Source of the DNA: UBA6168 sp041163745
GTDB taxonomy: Bacteria; Bacteroidota; Bacteroidia; Chitinophagales; Saprospiraceae
Assembly: GCA_041163745.1 (NCBI GenBank)
Contig: JBEAQU010000032.1
Coordinates: forward strand, 1-64,000
Direction of reading: 5' to 3'
DNA: 64,000 nucleotides
Shown here: piece by piece, positions 54,652 through 64,000 of the stretch
Numbering within the stretch: the first letter of the stretch is position 1
Layout of the letters: every line of letters begins with the position of its first letter
Notes under the pieces: model-generated
Databases searched by the model: none
Seen by the model: only the letters and a program-made list of their open reading frames with translations
What the model was told of the DNA's origin: nothing
Translations under genes and position numbers: made by a program

Positions 54652-55665
54652 ATGCGACAATTCATCTTATCACCTCAACGTTGGGCAATCCTTCATCTTT
54701 GCCTGTTACCGGCCTTCATCACCAATGCCCAGGAAACACCGGACACGACCGAAATAACCTCACCTTGGGAATTCCAATACACCCAAGGTATCGATCTGGG
54801 GCAGCTATTGGTCATCAACCCCCGTCCGGGCAGCGGCTCCAATTTCATAAACCTGGGCGGCAACACTACCCTCGTGTCCAAATACGACGCAGCCGCCCTT
54901 TTCTGGAACAACACCGTCAGCTGGCAGATCGGCATACAGCGCGTCGGTGCGGGAACCTTGCCGTTCGGGGGCGCGCTGCCCTTCAGCAAGAGTATGGACC
55001 TGTTGAGCTACAATACCGTCCTCGGCCGGAAGATGTCTCCCGGGACCCGCTATTATTTCAGCGGATATTTCACCTTCCTGAGCCAGGCCATACCTACCTA
55101 TCCCGGCAATTTCCTGAAGGACGTAACTGAGGACGGTTCCGGCTACCCCATCTCCAGGTTCCTTTCCCCCGCCCGCCTTGAAGTGGCCCCTTCCGTGTCT
55201 TTCAAATCCAACGACAAGAAATTCACGGCCCTGTACACGCCGATAGCCTACAAGGCCATCATCGTACGTGACGACCGTATCGCGGCATTGGGAATCCATG
55301 GCAACCCGGTCATCCGCGTGGACGGACAGGTCGTCTCCTACGAGCGAACCGACAACCAGCTGGGCTCCCTGCTGAACCTGACCTTTTCCGACACCTACCG
55401 GGAGAAGCAGTTCAAGCTGACCTCCAGCCTGACACTGTATGCCAACTACCTCAATCATCCGGAGCGGGTGGATGTGGAATGGAACGCCGAGTTCGCCGCC
55501 AAACTGGTTCGCAACCTGTCCGTCGCCGTCAAAACCAACCTGTTCTACGATTACGACATCCTGGTATTCAAAACGGACGCTGACAAGCCGTTCAACGAAT
55601 GGAAAACCGGCAGGGGGGTCAGTTTCTCAGAACAGGTATCCGCCAAATACAGCCTCAATTTCTGA
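54652..55665 (+). CDS. DUF3078 domain protein
   Basis: A 337-residue exported protein. MRQFILSPQRWAILHLCLLP with AFITNAQ forms the signal peptide, so 54652 is the start. The rest alternates short strands (NFINLGGNTTLVSKYDAAAL, TRYYFSGYFTFLSQA, LKLTSSLTLYANYL-type) ending in SAKYSLNF with a C-terminal Phe. This is typical of DUF3078, a probable outer-membrane beta-barrel family of Bacteroidota. The function is unknown. Confidence 0.85.
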   Translation: MRQFILSPQRWAILHLCLLPAFITNAQETPDTTEITSPWEFQYTQGIDLGQLLVINPRPGSGSNFINLGGNTTLVSKYDAAALFWNNTVSWQIGIQRVGAGTLPFGGALPFSKSMDLLSYNTVLGRKMSPGTRYYFSGYFTFLSQAIPTYPGNFLKDVTEDGSGYPISRFLSPARLEVAPSVSFKSNDKKFTALYTPIAYKAIIVRDDRIAALGIHGNPVIRVDGQVVSYERTDNQLGSLLNLTFSDTYREKQFKLTSSLTLYANYLNHPERVDVEWNAEFAAKLVRNLSVAVKTNLFYDYDILVFKTDADKPFNEWKTGRGVSFSEQVSAKYSLNF

Positions 55666-55936
55666 GCACGGTCCGGACCCTCCGCCGCTGAAACCCGAGT
55701 ACGAAGCGATGCTGCAGCAAAGTCTTGCTTGCCGCCGTCGTCTAACGACGGGAATTTCCCCGCAATTACTTACCTTAGCCGAATCGATCAACTTATCCCG
55801 GCGTCCAGAACCGACGTGGTCCTTCCGAAACTCGGCCGGCCGAATCCTCCGGTCGGACTTAACCGGCGGTGCAGGCCGCACCGCAGTGGAACAGGATCCC
55901 TGACCCTTCGGGACCGGGTACAACCAAACAAGCGCT

Positions 55937-56842
55937 ATGTTCTACAACCGCCGAAAATTCATCCGTTACGCCGGCACCATGGCTGCCGGCTCTTTCGTAT
56001 GGTCCCAGCTTGGCAGCCACGCCGGTGAACCGCAGGTCGGTGTCGGTGCCGCCGAAACCGCCGTCGGTGACCTCGCGGAGTTCGGCCTACAACTCTACAC
56101 ACTGCGGGATGTCATCGGACAGGACCCGAAAGAAATACTCCGGCAAGTCGCCTCCTTCGGCTACAAACAGGTCGAGAGCTACGAAGGTAAGCAAGGCATG
56201 TTCTGGGGTATGGCACCGGCCGACTTCAAGGCTTACATGGACTCCCTCGGCATGACCTGTATCTCCAGCCACTGCAACACCGGGGATGATTTCGAACGCA
56301 AGGCGGCAGAAGCGGCCTCCATCGGCATGCAATACCTGTTGTCGCCCTGGGTCGGCCCACAGCCGTCCCTGGACGACTGGAAAAGGATCGCCGACGAGTT
56401 CAACCGCCTGGGCGGTGTCTGCCGCGAAGCGGGAATCCGCTTCGCCTATCATAACCACGACTATTCCTTCGTCCCCCTGGAGGACGGCACCGTCCCGCAC
56501 GACTATCTGCTGGAAAACACCGACCCGGACCTGGTCGACTTCGAAATGGACATCTACTGGGTGGTGGCGGCAGGTGCAGACCCGATCCGTTACCTCGAGC
56601 AACACCCCGGCCGCTGGCGCTTGTGCCATGTCAAGGACCGTATCAAGGGGGCGCCCATGACGGAAAAGGAGGCTTCCTGCGACTTGGGCACCGGTTCCAT
56701 TGATTTCCCGGGGATCCTTCGGGTCGCCAAGGACGCCGGCATGTCCTACTACATCGTCGAGCAGGAGCGGTACGACAATTCCACTTCCCTGCAGAGTGCG
56801 GCCGTGGATGCTGCCTATCTCAAGCACCTGCGGTTCTCCTGA
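55937..56842 (+). CDS. Tat-exported sugar phosphate isomerase/epimerase-like TIM barrel
   Basis: A 301-residue protein with twin-arginine signal MFYNRRKFIRYAGTMAAGSF. The barrel (AEFGLQLYTLRDVIGQDPKE, FAYHNHDYSFVPLEDG, DFEMDIYWVVAAGADP, GTGSIDFPGILRVAK) has the metal ligands expected of xylose-isomerase-like AP2 proteins. Members of this group act on sugars in the periplasm. It is followed by a strong hairpin. Confidence 0.88.
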   Translation: MFYNRRKFIRYAGTMAAGSFVWSQLGSHAGEPQVGVGAAETAVGDLAEFGLQLYTLRDVIGQDPKEILRQVASFGYKQVESYEGKQGMFWGMAPADFKAYMDSLGMTCISSHCNTGDDFERKAAEAASIGMQYLLSPWVGPQPSLDDWKRIADEFNRLGGVCREAGIRFAYHNHDYSFVPLEDGTVPHDYLLENTDPDLVDFEMDIYWVVAAGADPIRYLEQHPGRWRLCHVKDRIKGAPMTEKEASCDLGTGSIDFPGILRVAKDAGMSYYIVEQERYDNSTSLQSAAVDAAYLKHLRFS

Positions 56843-56854
56843 CAAGCCGGAATG

Positions 56855-56890
56855 CGGACGGCCGGCACCGCCTGCGGTGCCGGCCGTCCG
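56855..56890 (+). terminator. 17-bp hairpin after the sugar isomerase gene
   Basis: CGGACGGCCGGCACCGC (56855-56871) pairs perfectly with 56874-56890 around a two-base loop, 12 bases after the stop. It lacks a T-run. Confidence 0.5.
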
Positions 56891-56993
56891 AACCCTGCAC
56901 CGGTCGTGTCCCGCCGGCCCGCCCCACCAAACAGGCCGATGGAAAACCGGTGCCACCCGTATTGCCAACGCCGGGTCCAACATATCCAAACCC

Positions 56994-57677
56994 ATGTTCC
57001 TGAAACTGTTGGGTCGACGACCCCATCCTGATTTTTACACTCGGTACATCGAAGGTTTCCGGTCCGAACCGAGCCGTAAGACTTCCTTGGAACAAATCCG
57101 ATTCGTTGTTTTCGACACCGAAGCGACGGGATTGGATGTCAAGCGGGACAAAATCCTGTCCATCGCGGCGGCGGGTATCCGGCAGTACCGGATCGACATG
57201 ACAGACACCTTCGACTGCCTGGTGTTCCAGGAACAGCATGCCGCGGAAAGCGTACCCATACACGGCATCCGCCGACAGGAAACAGCCGGCGGGCTGCCAG
57301 AACGGAACGCCCTGGAACATTTCCTCGCATTCTGCGGTCACAGCGTACTGGTCGGTCATCATGCCGCTTTCGACACAGCCCTCCTGAACGTCGCCCTACG
57401 GCGGCATGATGCCGGCAAACTACGAAACAAAATCCTGGATACCGTACAGCTCGCCATCCGGGTGGAACATCCGTTCCGGGCCTCCGTGCTCACCTACCAG
57501 CCGGGCGACTACAGCCTGGACGCCCTTTGCCGGCGTTACCATATTCCCGACCAGGAACGCCACACGGCCGCCGGTGACACCTATATCACCGCCGTACTGC
57601 TCCTGAAACTGCTCGCCCGCCTGCAGCAACGTGGAATCAGAACCCTGGGACAACTCCTGGATGTCCCGAACATGTAG
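56994..57677 (+). CDS. DEDDh 3'-5' exonuclease (DnaQ-like)
   Basis: A 227-residue nuclease of the DNA polymerase III epsilon superfamily. VVFDTEATG holds the first Asp41-Glu43 pair, GHHAAFDTALLN the second Asp, and RHTAAGDTYIT the catalytic His and last Asp. There is no polymerase-binding tail, so it is a stand-alone DnaQ-like or RNase T-like enzyme. The start at 56994 is the first ATG before the conserved domain. Confidence 0.88.
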   Translation: MFLKLLGRRPHPDFYTRYIEGFRSEPSRKTSLEQIRFVVFDTEATGLDVKRDKILSIAAAGIRQYRIDMTDTFDCLVFQEQHAAESVPIHGIRRQETAGGLPERNALEHFLAFCGHSVLVGHHAAFDTALLNVALRRHDAGKLRNKILDTVQLAIRVEHPFRASVLTYQPGDYSLDALCRRYHIPDQERHTAAGDTYITAVLLLKLLARLQQRGIRTLGQLLDVPNM

Positions 57678-57792
57678 CCGCCAGACAGCTTGTAAATACA
57701 ATTCGCCCGACTCGACCACCTACTGAAAAAATCCCATATTTGCCCCGACGGTGCCGCCCCGGCGCAGCGACAGGGCCAAACAATCCGACCGA

Positions 57793-60477
57793 ATGACATA
57801 CGATGACTTCACCGCCGGCTCACAGGACGCCATTTTCCAGGCACAACAGCTGGCCGCCGACCATGGACAGCAGAGCGTCGGCTCTGCCCACCTGCTGCTG
57901 GGAATGATGCGGACGGATGCGAACCGCCTGTCCTTCCTACTGGAGCGCTGCCGTGTAGACCAACAACGGCTGAAGGATCAGCTGGAGGAGCTGGTCCGAC
58001 TCACGCCCAAGGTCAGCGGTACGGAAAAACAGTACCTGACCCCGGAAGCCAACATGGCACTGGCCCGTGCCAAGAAATTGCTGCCGCAGTTCGAGGACCG
58101 CTTCATCACGCTCGAACTCATCTTGCTGGGCATCCTGCAAGGGGAGGACAAGGCAGGCAGACTGCTGCGTTCCCTGGGCGCCGCGGAGGACGTCCTCATC
58201 CAGGCCATCCAGGCTTTCCGCAAAGGCGTTCCCGGCCAGTCGAAGGGTGGGGACGAACAGTTGCAGGCGCTGCAACGGTATGCGGTGGATCTGAACGCGC
58301 TGGCCGAGGAAGGCAAACTGGACCCCATCGTCGGTCGGGATGAGGAAATCCGGCGGGTTCTCCATATCCTCAGCCGCCGCAAGAAAAACAATCCCATCCT
58401 TGTCGGGGAAGCAGGCGTCGGAAAAACCGCCATCGTGGAAGGAATCGCCTGGCGGATCATCCGCCAGGACGTACCGGAGAACCTCCGCACAAAAAGAATC
58501 TTTACCCTCGACATCGCCTCGCTGATCGCCGGTGCCAAATACAAAGGGGAATTCGAGGAACGTCTAAAGGCGGTCATCCGCGCCGTGCAGGACGCCAACG
58601 GCGAGATCATTCTCTTCATCGACGAAATCCATACCCTGGTGGGCGCCGGTGGCGGCAACGGGGCCATGGATGCGGCCAACATCCTGAAACCCGCCCTCGC
58701 CCGGGGGGAATTGCGGACCATCGGCGCCACCACCCTCGACGAATACCAGCTGCACTTCGAAAAGGACCAGGCGCTCGTACGGCGTTTCCAGCAGGTGTTC
58801 ATCGACGAACCGGACGTGGAGGAGACCATCTCCATCCTGCGGGGTGTCCAGGACAAATACGAGGTGTTCCACAAAATCTACATACGGGATGAAGCCCTCG
58901 TGGCGGCGGCGGAACTTTCGCATCGCTACGTTCCGGAGCGGCAGCTGCCGGACAAGGCCTTCGACCTGATTGACGAGGCCGCCGCCAGGCTGCGCCTGGA
59001 ACTGGATTCCGTACCGGAGGAGATAGACACCTGGGACCGCCGGCTCCGACAACTCGAAATCGAAAGGGCCGCCCTGGTCCGGGAGCAACAGGACGGCAAG
59101 GTAAGGCTGCTGGACGAGCAGCTACGCCAGGCCCGTTCGCAGCGGGACGCCGTGCGCATGGCCTGGAAGGAAGAGAAATCGCAGATCGACCATATACAGT
59201 CCATCAAGCGGGGAATCGATGCCCTGGAGCAGGAAGCGGACAAGGCGGAGCGGGCCGGCGACCTCGAGACGGTCGCCCGCATCCGGTACGGCGAATTACC
59301 CGGTCGGCAGACCCAGCTGAAGACCGCCACGGAAACCCTGGCACGCCTCCCGGCCGACCGGCGCTACACCAACGACGAAGTGACCGCCGATGACATCGCC
59401 GCCATCGTCGCCCGCTGGACCGGCATCCCCGTCGCCCGGATGATGCAGCAGGAGAAGGACAAACTCCTCGTGCTCGAACAACACCTGCACCGCCGCATCA
59501 TCGGCCAGGAGGCAGCTGTCAAGGCGGTCAGTGATGCCGTCCGCCGCAGCCGGGCCGGCCTGCATGACAACCGCCGCCCCATCGGGTCCTTCATTTTCCT
59601 CGGTCCGACCGGCGTCGGAAAAACCGAACTCGCCAAAGCCCTGGCGGAAGTGCTCTTCAACGACGAACACGCCATGGTCCGGCTCGACATGAGCGAATAC
59701 CAGGAACGACATGCCGTCAGCCGGCTGACCGGCGCACCGCCCGGTTATGTCGGCTACGAGGAAGGCGGCCAGCTCACGGAAGCCGTCCGCCGCCGACCCT
59801 ACACCATTCTCCTCCTCGATGAAATCGAAAAGGCCCATCCAGACACCTTCAATCTGCTACTACAGATCCTGGACGAAGGCCGACTGTCCGACAACAAGGG
59901 CCGGACCGCCAATTTCCGCAACACCATCATCATCATGACCTCCAACCTGGCCGCCGACAAGATCCTCGAGAACTTCGAAGACCTGGAGACCATCGGTGAA
60001 CAGCACCGCCAGGACGTCGTCGACACCACCCGCCGGGAAGTGCTCGCCGCCCTGCGGGAACAACTTCGGCCGGAATTCCTCAACCGCATCGACGAAATCG
60101 TCATCTTTCCACCCCTCCGCCGCACCGATATCCGCCAAGTCCTGCTCCTCCTCCTCCAACAGATTTCAGCTATGGTGGCCCGCCAACATTTCGGATTCCG
60201 CCTCACGGCCGCCGCCATCGACCTTCTCGTCGATGCCGGCTACGAGCCCGCCTTCGGCGCCCGCCCCCTCAAAAGGGCCCTGCAGGATCTTCTCCTCGAC
60301 GAACTCGCCCGGCAGCTGCTCAGCGGCACATTCCCACCCGGCGCCATCATCCATGCCGACCGCCGGCATGATGCCCTCATATTCCTGGACACCGACCTAC
60401 CCGGCGCCCAAACCGTACAGGCATGGCGGGAATTGACCGACTCCGAACAAAATGACATTTCCAAACCAGCATATTGA
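57793..60477 (+). CDS. clpB: ClpB disaggregase
   Basis: An 894-residue Hsp100 ATPase. A Clp N-domain (residues 1-145) is followed by NBD1 with Walker A GEAGVGKT near residue 205 and VGRDEEIRRVLHIL. Next is a coiled-coil middle domain (residues about 410-530, rich in Glu, Arg and Gln) that distinguishes ClpB from ClpC. NBD2 has GPTGVGKT near 604, PPGYVGYEEGG (pore loop) and LLLDEIEKAHPD. It works with DnaK to rescue aggregated proteins. The start at 57793 gives MTYDDFTAGSQDAI. No HrcA/CIRCE operator was seen. Confidence 0.93.
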   Translation: MTYDDFTAGSQDAIFQAQQLAADHGQQSVGSAHLLLGMMRTDANRLSFLLERCRVDQQRLKDQLEELVRLTPKVSGTEKQYLTPEANMALARAKKLLPQFEDRFITLELILLGILQGEDKAGRLLRSLGAAEDVLIQAIQAFRKGVPGQSKGGDEQLQALQRYAVDLNALAEEGKLDPIVGRDEEIRRVLHILSRRKKNNPILVGEAGVGKTAIVEGIAWRIIRQDVPENLRTKRIFTLDIASLIAGAKYKGEFEERLKAVIRAVQDANGEIILFIDEIHTLVGAGGGNGAMDAANILKPALARGELRTIGATTLDEYQLHFEKDQALVRRFQQVFIDEPDVEETISILRGVQDKYEVFHKIYIRDEALVAAAELSHRYVPERQLPDKAFDLIDEAAARLRLELDSVPEEIDTWDRRLRQLEIERAALVREQQDGKVRLLDEQLRQARSQRDAVRMAWKEEKSQIDHIQSIKRGIDALEQEADKAERAGDLETVARIRYGELPGRQTQLKTATETLARLPADRRYTNDEVTADDIAAIVARWTGIPVARMMQQEKDKLLVLEQHLHRRIIGQEAAVKAVSDAVRRSRAGLHDNRRPIGSFIFLGPTGVGKTELAKALAEVLFNDEHAMVRLDMSEYQERHAVSRLTGAPPGYVGYEEGGQLTEAVRRRPYTILLLDEIEKAHPDTFNLLLQILDEGRLSDNKGRTANFRNTIIIMTSNLAADKILENFEDLETIGEQHRQDVVDTTRREVLAALREQLRPEFLNRIDEIVIFPPLRRTDIRQVLLLLLQQISAMVARQHFGFRLTAAAIDLLVDAGYEPAFGARPLKRALQDLLLDELARQLLSGTFPPGAIIHADRRHDALIFLDTDLPGAQTVQAWRELTDSEQNDISKPAY

Positions 60478-60672
60478 AATAATTTGCTTACTTTGGGATG
60501 AATATTCCATTACTTCCACTCCCCGTCGCCCAAAGGATGGGAAGTACCGGAACCGCCGTCCCTACAGGACGACACATGGCTGACCGGTGCCATTCCCCCG
60601 CACCGGTTCGTCTTGTCCCGCCCGGAAGGTCCGGCCCTTCAATCCTCCAACAACTACTCTCAATCGCGCGCA

Positions 60673-62577
60673 ATGACTAAACAGCTACTCCTGATGACCT
60701 GCCTGGTCACTTACCTGAATGCATCTGCCCAGTCGCCGGTCACGCCCAGACAGCTACCTTTCCAGCAGATGGCCATGCCCAGGATGCATCCGGCCCTGAC
60801 CGGGTCGGAATCCCTGCCGGCAGTCCCGGTCCATGCCAACCACCCCCTTTTCCAACGTTCCGACCAGGAAGTCACCATCGGGACAACCGTATATGACCTC
60901 CAATCCAACAGCGGCACGCCCCGGCGGCTCGTCACCAACGCCGACGGCATCCGCTACGGTGTCTGGACCATCGGCAACAACGCCGGCAGCGGATACCCCG
61001 ACCGCGGATCCGGATTCAACACACAGGAAGGTGGCGCCTGGGGGCCCATCCCCGACACCCGCATCGAGGACGCCCGCTGCGGATGGGCCAACGTCGATGT
61101 GGTAGCCGACGGCTCCCCGGTCGTCGTCGCCCACCGGACGGACCTCAACCTGATGTACTTCAGCCGTTGGGAAAACAATGCCTGGGTGCACACGAACATC
61201 CCTACCGCTGTCACGACCGGCGTCATCTGGCCCCGGATGGCCGTCGGCGGACCGGACGGCAACACCATCCATGTCATCGGCCTGACCTACCCTTCCGCCA
61301 ACGGCGGAGCACCCTATGCCGGCGTGGACGGTCACGTCCTCTACTACCGATCCCTCGACGGCGGCGTCACCTGGGACAAACAGGATGTCATCCTGCCGGA
61401 AATCGACCAGAACTTCTACACCCGCATGGATGCGGATTCCTACTCCATCGATGCCTCCGGCAATACCGTCGCCATTGCCCTGATGGCCGATTTCGGGGAT
61501 GTCAAGGTCTCCAAATCCATCGACAACGGGGAAAACTGGACCACCTGGACCATCAAGGATTTTCCCATCGACGCCTATGCCGTCGACCAAGGCTACACCA
61601 TCGATGACATCCCCCTCGACACCCTCGCACCGGATTCCCTCGCCATCCAGTCCTCCGACAACACCGGCGCCGTCCTCATAGACCCGGACGGCACCGTCCA
61701 TGCCTGGTACGGGGAGATGTACTATGTCGACAGCGACCTGACCGACGGCAACTTCTCCTATTTCCCCGCATGGATGGGACTGCGCTACTGGAACGAAACC
61801 TTCGGGGAGGATTCCACCCGCGTCATCGTGTCCGGTATCATCGATGCCAATGCCAATGGTGTCGCGGACATCACCGGCATCGACGTCATCCCGCTCTACT
61901 TCTCTTCCCTGACCTCCCACCCCAGTGTCGGGACGGACGGGGCCGGCAACATCTTCCTCGCCTATTCCGGCCTGACCGAAAACTTCACCCACGAACTCTC
62001 CACGCCCACTCCCGGCCAACATTGCCGGCACATTTACCTCATCTGGAGCGGTGACAAGGGGGAGACCTGGAGCGAACCGCTGGACATCATCCGCGAGGAC
62101 CTGGTCATCGAACCGGACCTGCTGCCACTGTACGAAACCATGTTCCCCGCCGTCGACCGCCATGTCGACGACCAGGTGCATCTCATTTACCAAGGTGACT
62201 TCGAACCGGGCCTGGCTGTCCGCGGGGATATGGATGCCGCGGCGGACAACTTCATCAACTACCTCGCGATCGATGTAGCCGAGCTTGGAATCAACAACAC
62301 CGCCGAACCCCGGCAGGACGGCCTGAATATGTCGCTGACGCCCAACCCGGCCCGACATACCGTCAACCTGTCCTGGTCGGCCGCCAGCGCCGCCGACACC
62401 TGGATCGACTTGTTCGACCGCACCGGCCGACGGATACGTTCCCTTCAGACCGGACAGGTGGCCGCAGGCCGCCATTCCCTTCCGGTTTCCGTCGGCGACC
62501 TGCCCGCCGGTCTTTATTTCGTGCAACTGCGCAGCGGAAAGCAGGCGCGCTCCCTTCGCTTGGTCATCCAACCTTAG
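60673..62577 (+). CDS. Secreted sialidase-like protein with T9SS sorting domain
   Basis: A 634-residue exported protein with signal MTKQLLLMTCLVTYLNASAQ. The body carries BNR/Asp-box-like turns (SLDGGVTWDKQ, SIDNGENWTTW, SGDKGETWSEP), suggesting a beta-propeller of the sialidase superfamily. The end, from LTPNPARHTVNLSW to LPAGLYFVQLRSGKQARSLR, is a type A T9SS domain. No catalytic Arg triad was confirmed, so enzyme activity is uncertain. Confidence 0.83.
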   Translation: MTKQLLLMTCLVTYLNASAQSPVTPRQLPFQQMAMPRMHPALTGSESLPAVPVHANHPLFQRSDQEVTIGTTVYDLQSNSGTPRRLVTNADGIRYGVWTIGNNAGSGYPDRGSGFNTQEGGAWGPIPDTRIEDARCGWANVDVVADGSPVVVAHRTDLNLMYFSRWENNAWVHTNIPTAVTTGVIWPRMAVGGPDGNTIHVIGLTYPSANGGAPYAGVDGHVLYYRSLDGGVTWDKQDVILPEIDQNFYTRMDADSYSIDASGNTVAIALMADFGDVKVSKSIDNGENWTTWTIKDFPIDAYAVDQGYTIDDIPLDTLAPDSLAIQSSDNTGAVLIDPDGTVHAWYGEMYYVDSDLTDGNFSYFPAWMGLRYWNETFGEDSTRVIVSGIIDANANGVADITGIDVIPLYFSSLTSHPSVGTDGAGNIFLAYSGLTENFTHELSTPTPGQHCRHIYLIWSGDKGETWSEPLDIIREDLVIEPDLLPLYETMFPAVDRHVDDQVHLIYQGDFEPGLAVRGDMDAAADNFINYLAIDVAELGINNTAEPRQDGLNMSLTPNPARHTVNLSWSAASAADTWIDLFDRTGRRIRSLQTGQVAAGRHSLPVSVGDLPAGLYFVQLRSGKQARSLRLVIQP

Positions 62578-62631
62578 CAAGCGCTGCAGACCGACCCGAT
62601 CCCGGCATTTTCGAACTGGTCTGCGTCCGTC

Positions 62632-62678
62632 AAACAGCGACCGCCCTATGTTGCGAACACACAGGGCGGTCGCTGTTT
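62632..62678 (+). terminator. Intrinsic terminator after the sialidase-like gene
   Basis: A 16-bp perfect stem AAACAGCGACCGCCCT (62632-62647) pairs with 62663-62678, with a 15-base loop and a final TTTGT. It lies 55 bases after the stop. Confidence 0.75.
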
Positions 62679-62829
62679 GTCCGCCGGAATACGAATCGAC
62701 GGCCCCACCCCGGGCCCTGGCAGCTTCCGCTCCGTCGACAGTGCCTTGCACGGACCGTTTCCTACGGGACGGTGCGTGCGGTCCGATTTCAATTAACACA
62801 TAAGTTTTTCGATGAAAAAACAGATATTT

Positions 62830-62838
62830 TCTATATTT
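62830..62838 (+). promoter_or_regulatory. Possible -7 element TATATTTA of the PA-domain gene
   Basis: CTATATTTAC, one mismatch from TAnnTTTG, lies about 50 bases before the ATG at 62886 in AT-rich DNA. No ideal -33 TTG is present. Confidence 0.3.
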
Positions 62839-62885
62839 ACGCGCTCTACAGCAATAAAATTCAATCAAACCAAAATTGAGTCATT

Positions 62886-64000
62886 ATGAAAAAAACATTT
62901 ACGAAGCTCTCATTTCTTTTCACGATGATGTCTTTGGCCGGCGTGGCGAACGCCCAGATCAATGCAGGATCGCCGATTCCGGTGGATTTCGTCGTCACCG
63001 CACCGGCTTCCATCGCCGGAGCCTATGATTACGGAACGCAGACGGAGGACTGGGGTCCCACCCTCAGCCAAACCGTCACCGGGGAGGTTGTCTGGGCGTA
63101 TGATGGCGTCGACAGCCTTTGTTGCGGTGCCGTCGTGTCGGACGTGACCGGCAAGATGGCCCTGATCCGCCGTGGTGCCTGTACGTTCAGTCTCAAGTCC
63201 TACAACGCACAGCTGGCCGGTGCCGCCGGTGCCATCATCTGCAACCACTATGCAACCGCTACGGACGATGGCAACTCCCTGGTCGGCATGGCCCCTGGTG
63301 ATTCCGCCGCCCTCGTCACCATTCCCGCCGTGTTCGCCTCCCGCAACACCTGCGAAGCGATCGCCGGCGTCATCGACAACGGCGGTTCCGTGACGGCTTC
63401 CTTCGAAGTCCGCTCCTTCGGCAATGCCGTGGCCGCCTATTCCTACCACACGCCGGAAAGCGAGATCATCCCGCTGACCGACATGGCGGTCCGCTACATC
63501 AATCTCAATACCGACACCCTGCCGTCCATGACGCTCAGCGTGGAGATCACGGATCCCAACGGCCAGGTGACGACGATCACGGAGGAAATCACCGACATCC
63601 CCGGACAGACGGTGGTCGACTGGATCTTCGACACACCCTACACACCGGAAGCCGTCGGCACCTACACCGCCAAATACACGAACTCCGAAAATTCGGAGGA
63701 ACTGTCCAGCACCTTCGTCATCACACCCTACACTTATGCGCAGGACAACAACGACGTCCTGGTGAACACCGATGCCGGTTGGATCGCACCGGGCAACCAG
63801 TCCTTTATCGACGGCGGATTCCGTTATGATTTCGGCAACTTCTACCGCACCGGTGCGGACGTACAGACCGCCACCCACATGTCCTTCATGCTGGCCAACC
63901 CGGATTCGCTGTTCTCCGGCGATCCGGAGGCGGATGCCTTCCAGATCATCCTCTACGATGCGGACCCGGACGGCAACGGTGATGTACCCGGCGATGCGGA
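62886..64000 (+). CDS. Secreted protein with PA domain (3' end outside the window)
   Basis: An open frame from 62886 to the window edge, with no stop, of at least 371 residues. The signal peptide is MKKTFTKLSFLFTMMSLAGV, cleaved after NAQ. A protease-associated (PA) domain occupies about residues 65-150, with MALIRRGACTFSLKSYNAQL and AGAAGAIICNHY. It then has beta-sandwich sequence (VEITDPNGQVTTITEE). Surface proteins of this build in Bacteroidota usually end in a T9SS domain, which would lie beyond the window. Confidence 0.85.
   Translation, partial: MKKTFTKLSFLFTMMSLAGVANAQINAGSPIPVDFVVTAPASIAGAYDYGTQTEDWGPTLSQTVTGEVVWAYDGVDSLCCGAVVSDVTGKMALIRRGACTFSLKSYNAQLAGAAGAIICNHYATATDDGNSLVGMAPGDSAALVTIPAVFASRNTCEAIAGVIDNGGSVTASFEVRSFGNAVAAYSYHTPESEIIPLTDMAVRYINLNTDTLPSMTLSVEITDPNGQVTTITEEITDIPGQTVVDWIFDTPYTPEAVGTYTAKYTNSENSEELSSTFVITPYTYAQDNNDVLVNTDAGWIAPGNQSFIDGGFRYDFGNFYRTGADVQTATHMSFMLANPDSLFSGDPEADAFQIILYDADPDGNGDVPGDA

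Noticed and set aside
60754..62868. 704-residue minus-strand open frame
   Set aside because: Antisense to the sialidase-like gene, which has a signal peptide and T9SS domain; the antisense product is Gly/Asp/Val-rich without motifs.
1..64000. tRNA, rRNA, CRISPR arrays, prophage or intact insertion sequence
   Set aside because: No tRNA cloverleaf signatures, regular spaced repeats or integrase/capsid genes were seen by reading; only the transposase fragment at 53-300.

Overview
The window is chromosomal DNA of a high-GC member of the Bacteroidota, most likely from the Saprospiria (Lewinella/Phaeodactylibacter-like). The evidence is type IX secretion C-terminal sorting domains, a gliding-motility-type giant surface protein, the phylum-restricted families DUF4249, DUF4270, DUF4290, DUF3078 and DUF5683, and promoters of the TAnnTTTG type. 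No tRNA, rRNA, CRISPR array or intact mobile element was seen. The placement below phylum level is inference.

Layout. 1-1028: a transposase fragment and small REP-like hairpins. 1083-2105: a secreted aspartyl protease. 2269-9812 (minus strand): a complete histidine operon, hisG-D-C-B-H-A-F-IE, preceded by a promoter, a short His-rich leader peptide and a terminator that together look like a classical attenuator. 9945-11690: a SulP anion transporter. 11691-17333: about 5.6 kb of decayed genes, including a MoxR-like AAA ATPase with a ruined Walker A, a protein resembling the vWA partner of such ATPases, and a PPR-like repeat fragment. 17334-22156: an outer-membrane lipoprotein-sorting-like protein, a W/Y-rich tandem-repeat secreted protein and a DUF4249 lipoprotein. 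22331-28752: a fructan/sucrose locus (GH32 lipoprotein, secreted vanadium-haloperoxidase-like protein, sugar MFS porter, PfkB fructokinase).

28871-32186: a UPF0173 hydrolase and the parA-parB-DUF5683 segregation cluster. 32216-36672: an Lrp regulator, thioredoxin, alanine dehydrogenase with tsaE, and an aquaglyceroporin. 36979-41476: DUF4290, DUF4270, a glycogen-synthase N-domain protein and panC. 41681-45341: a small isomerase-like protein, a gamma carbonic anhydrase, DUF5691 and a GT2 glycosyltransferase. 45425-51349: a 1974-residue gliding-associated surface protein with about 275-residue internal repeats. 51917-54025: a PQQ-dehydrogenase-like lipoprotein with an inserted cytochrome c domain. 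54150-54400: a 126-bp tandem repeat with palindromes. 54652-64000: DUF3078, a Tat-exported sugar isomerase, a DEDDh exonuclease, ClpB, a secreted sialidase-like protein and the start of a PA-domain secreted protein.

The most informative regulatory find is the his attenuator, whose leader peptide overlaps an 8-nt copy of the terminator 3' arm. The most unusual stretch is the graveyard at 11.7-17.3 kb, best read as a dead MoxR/vWA conflict-type system.
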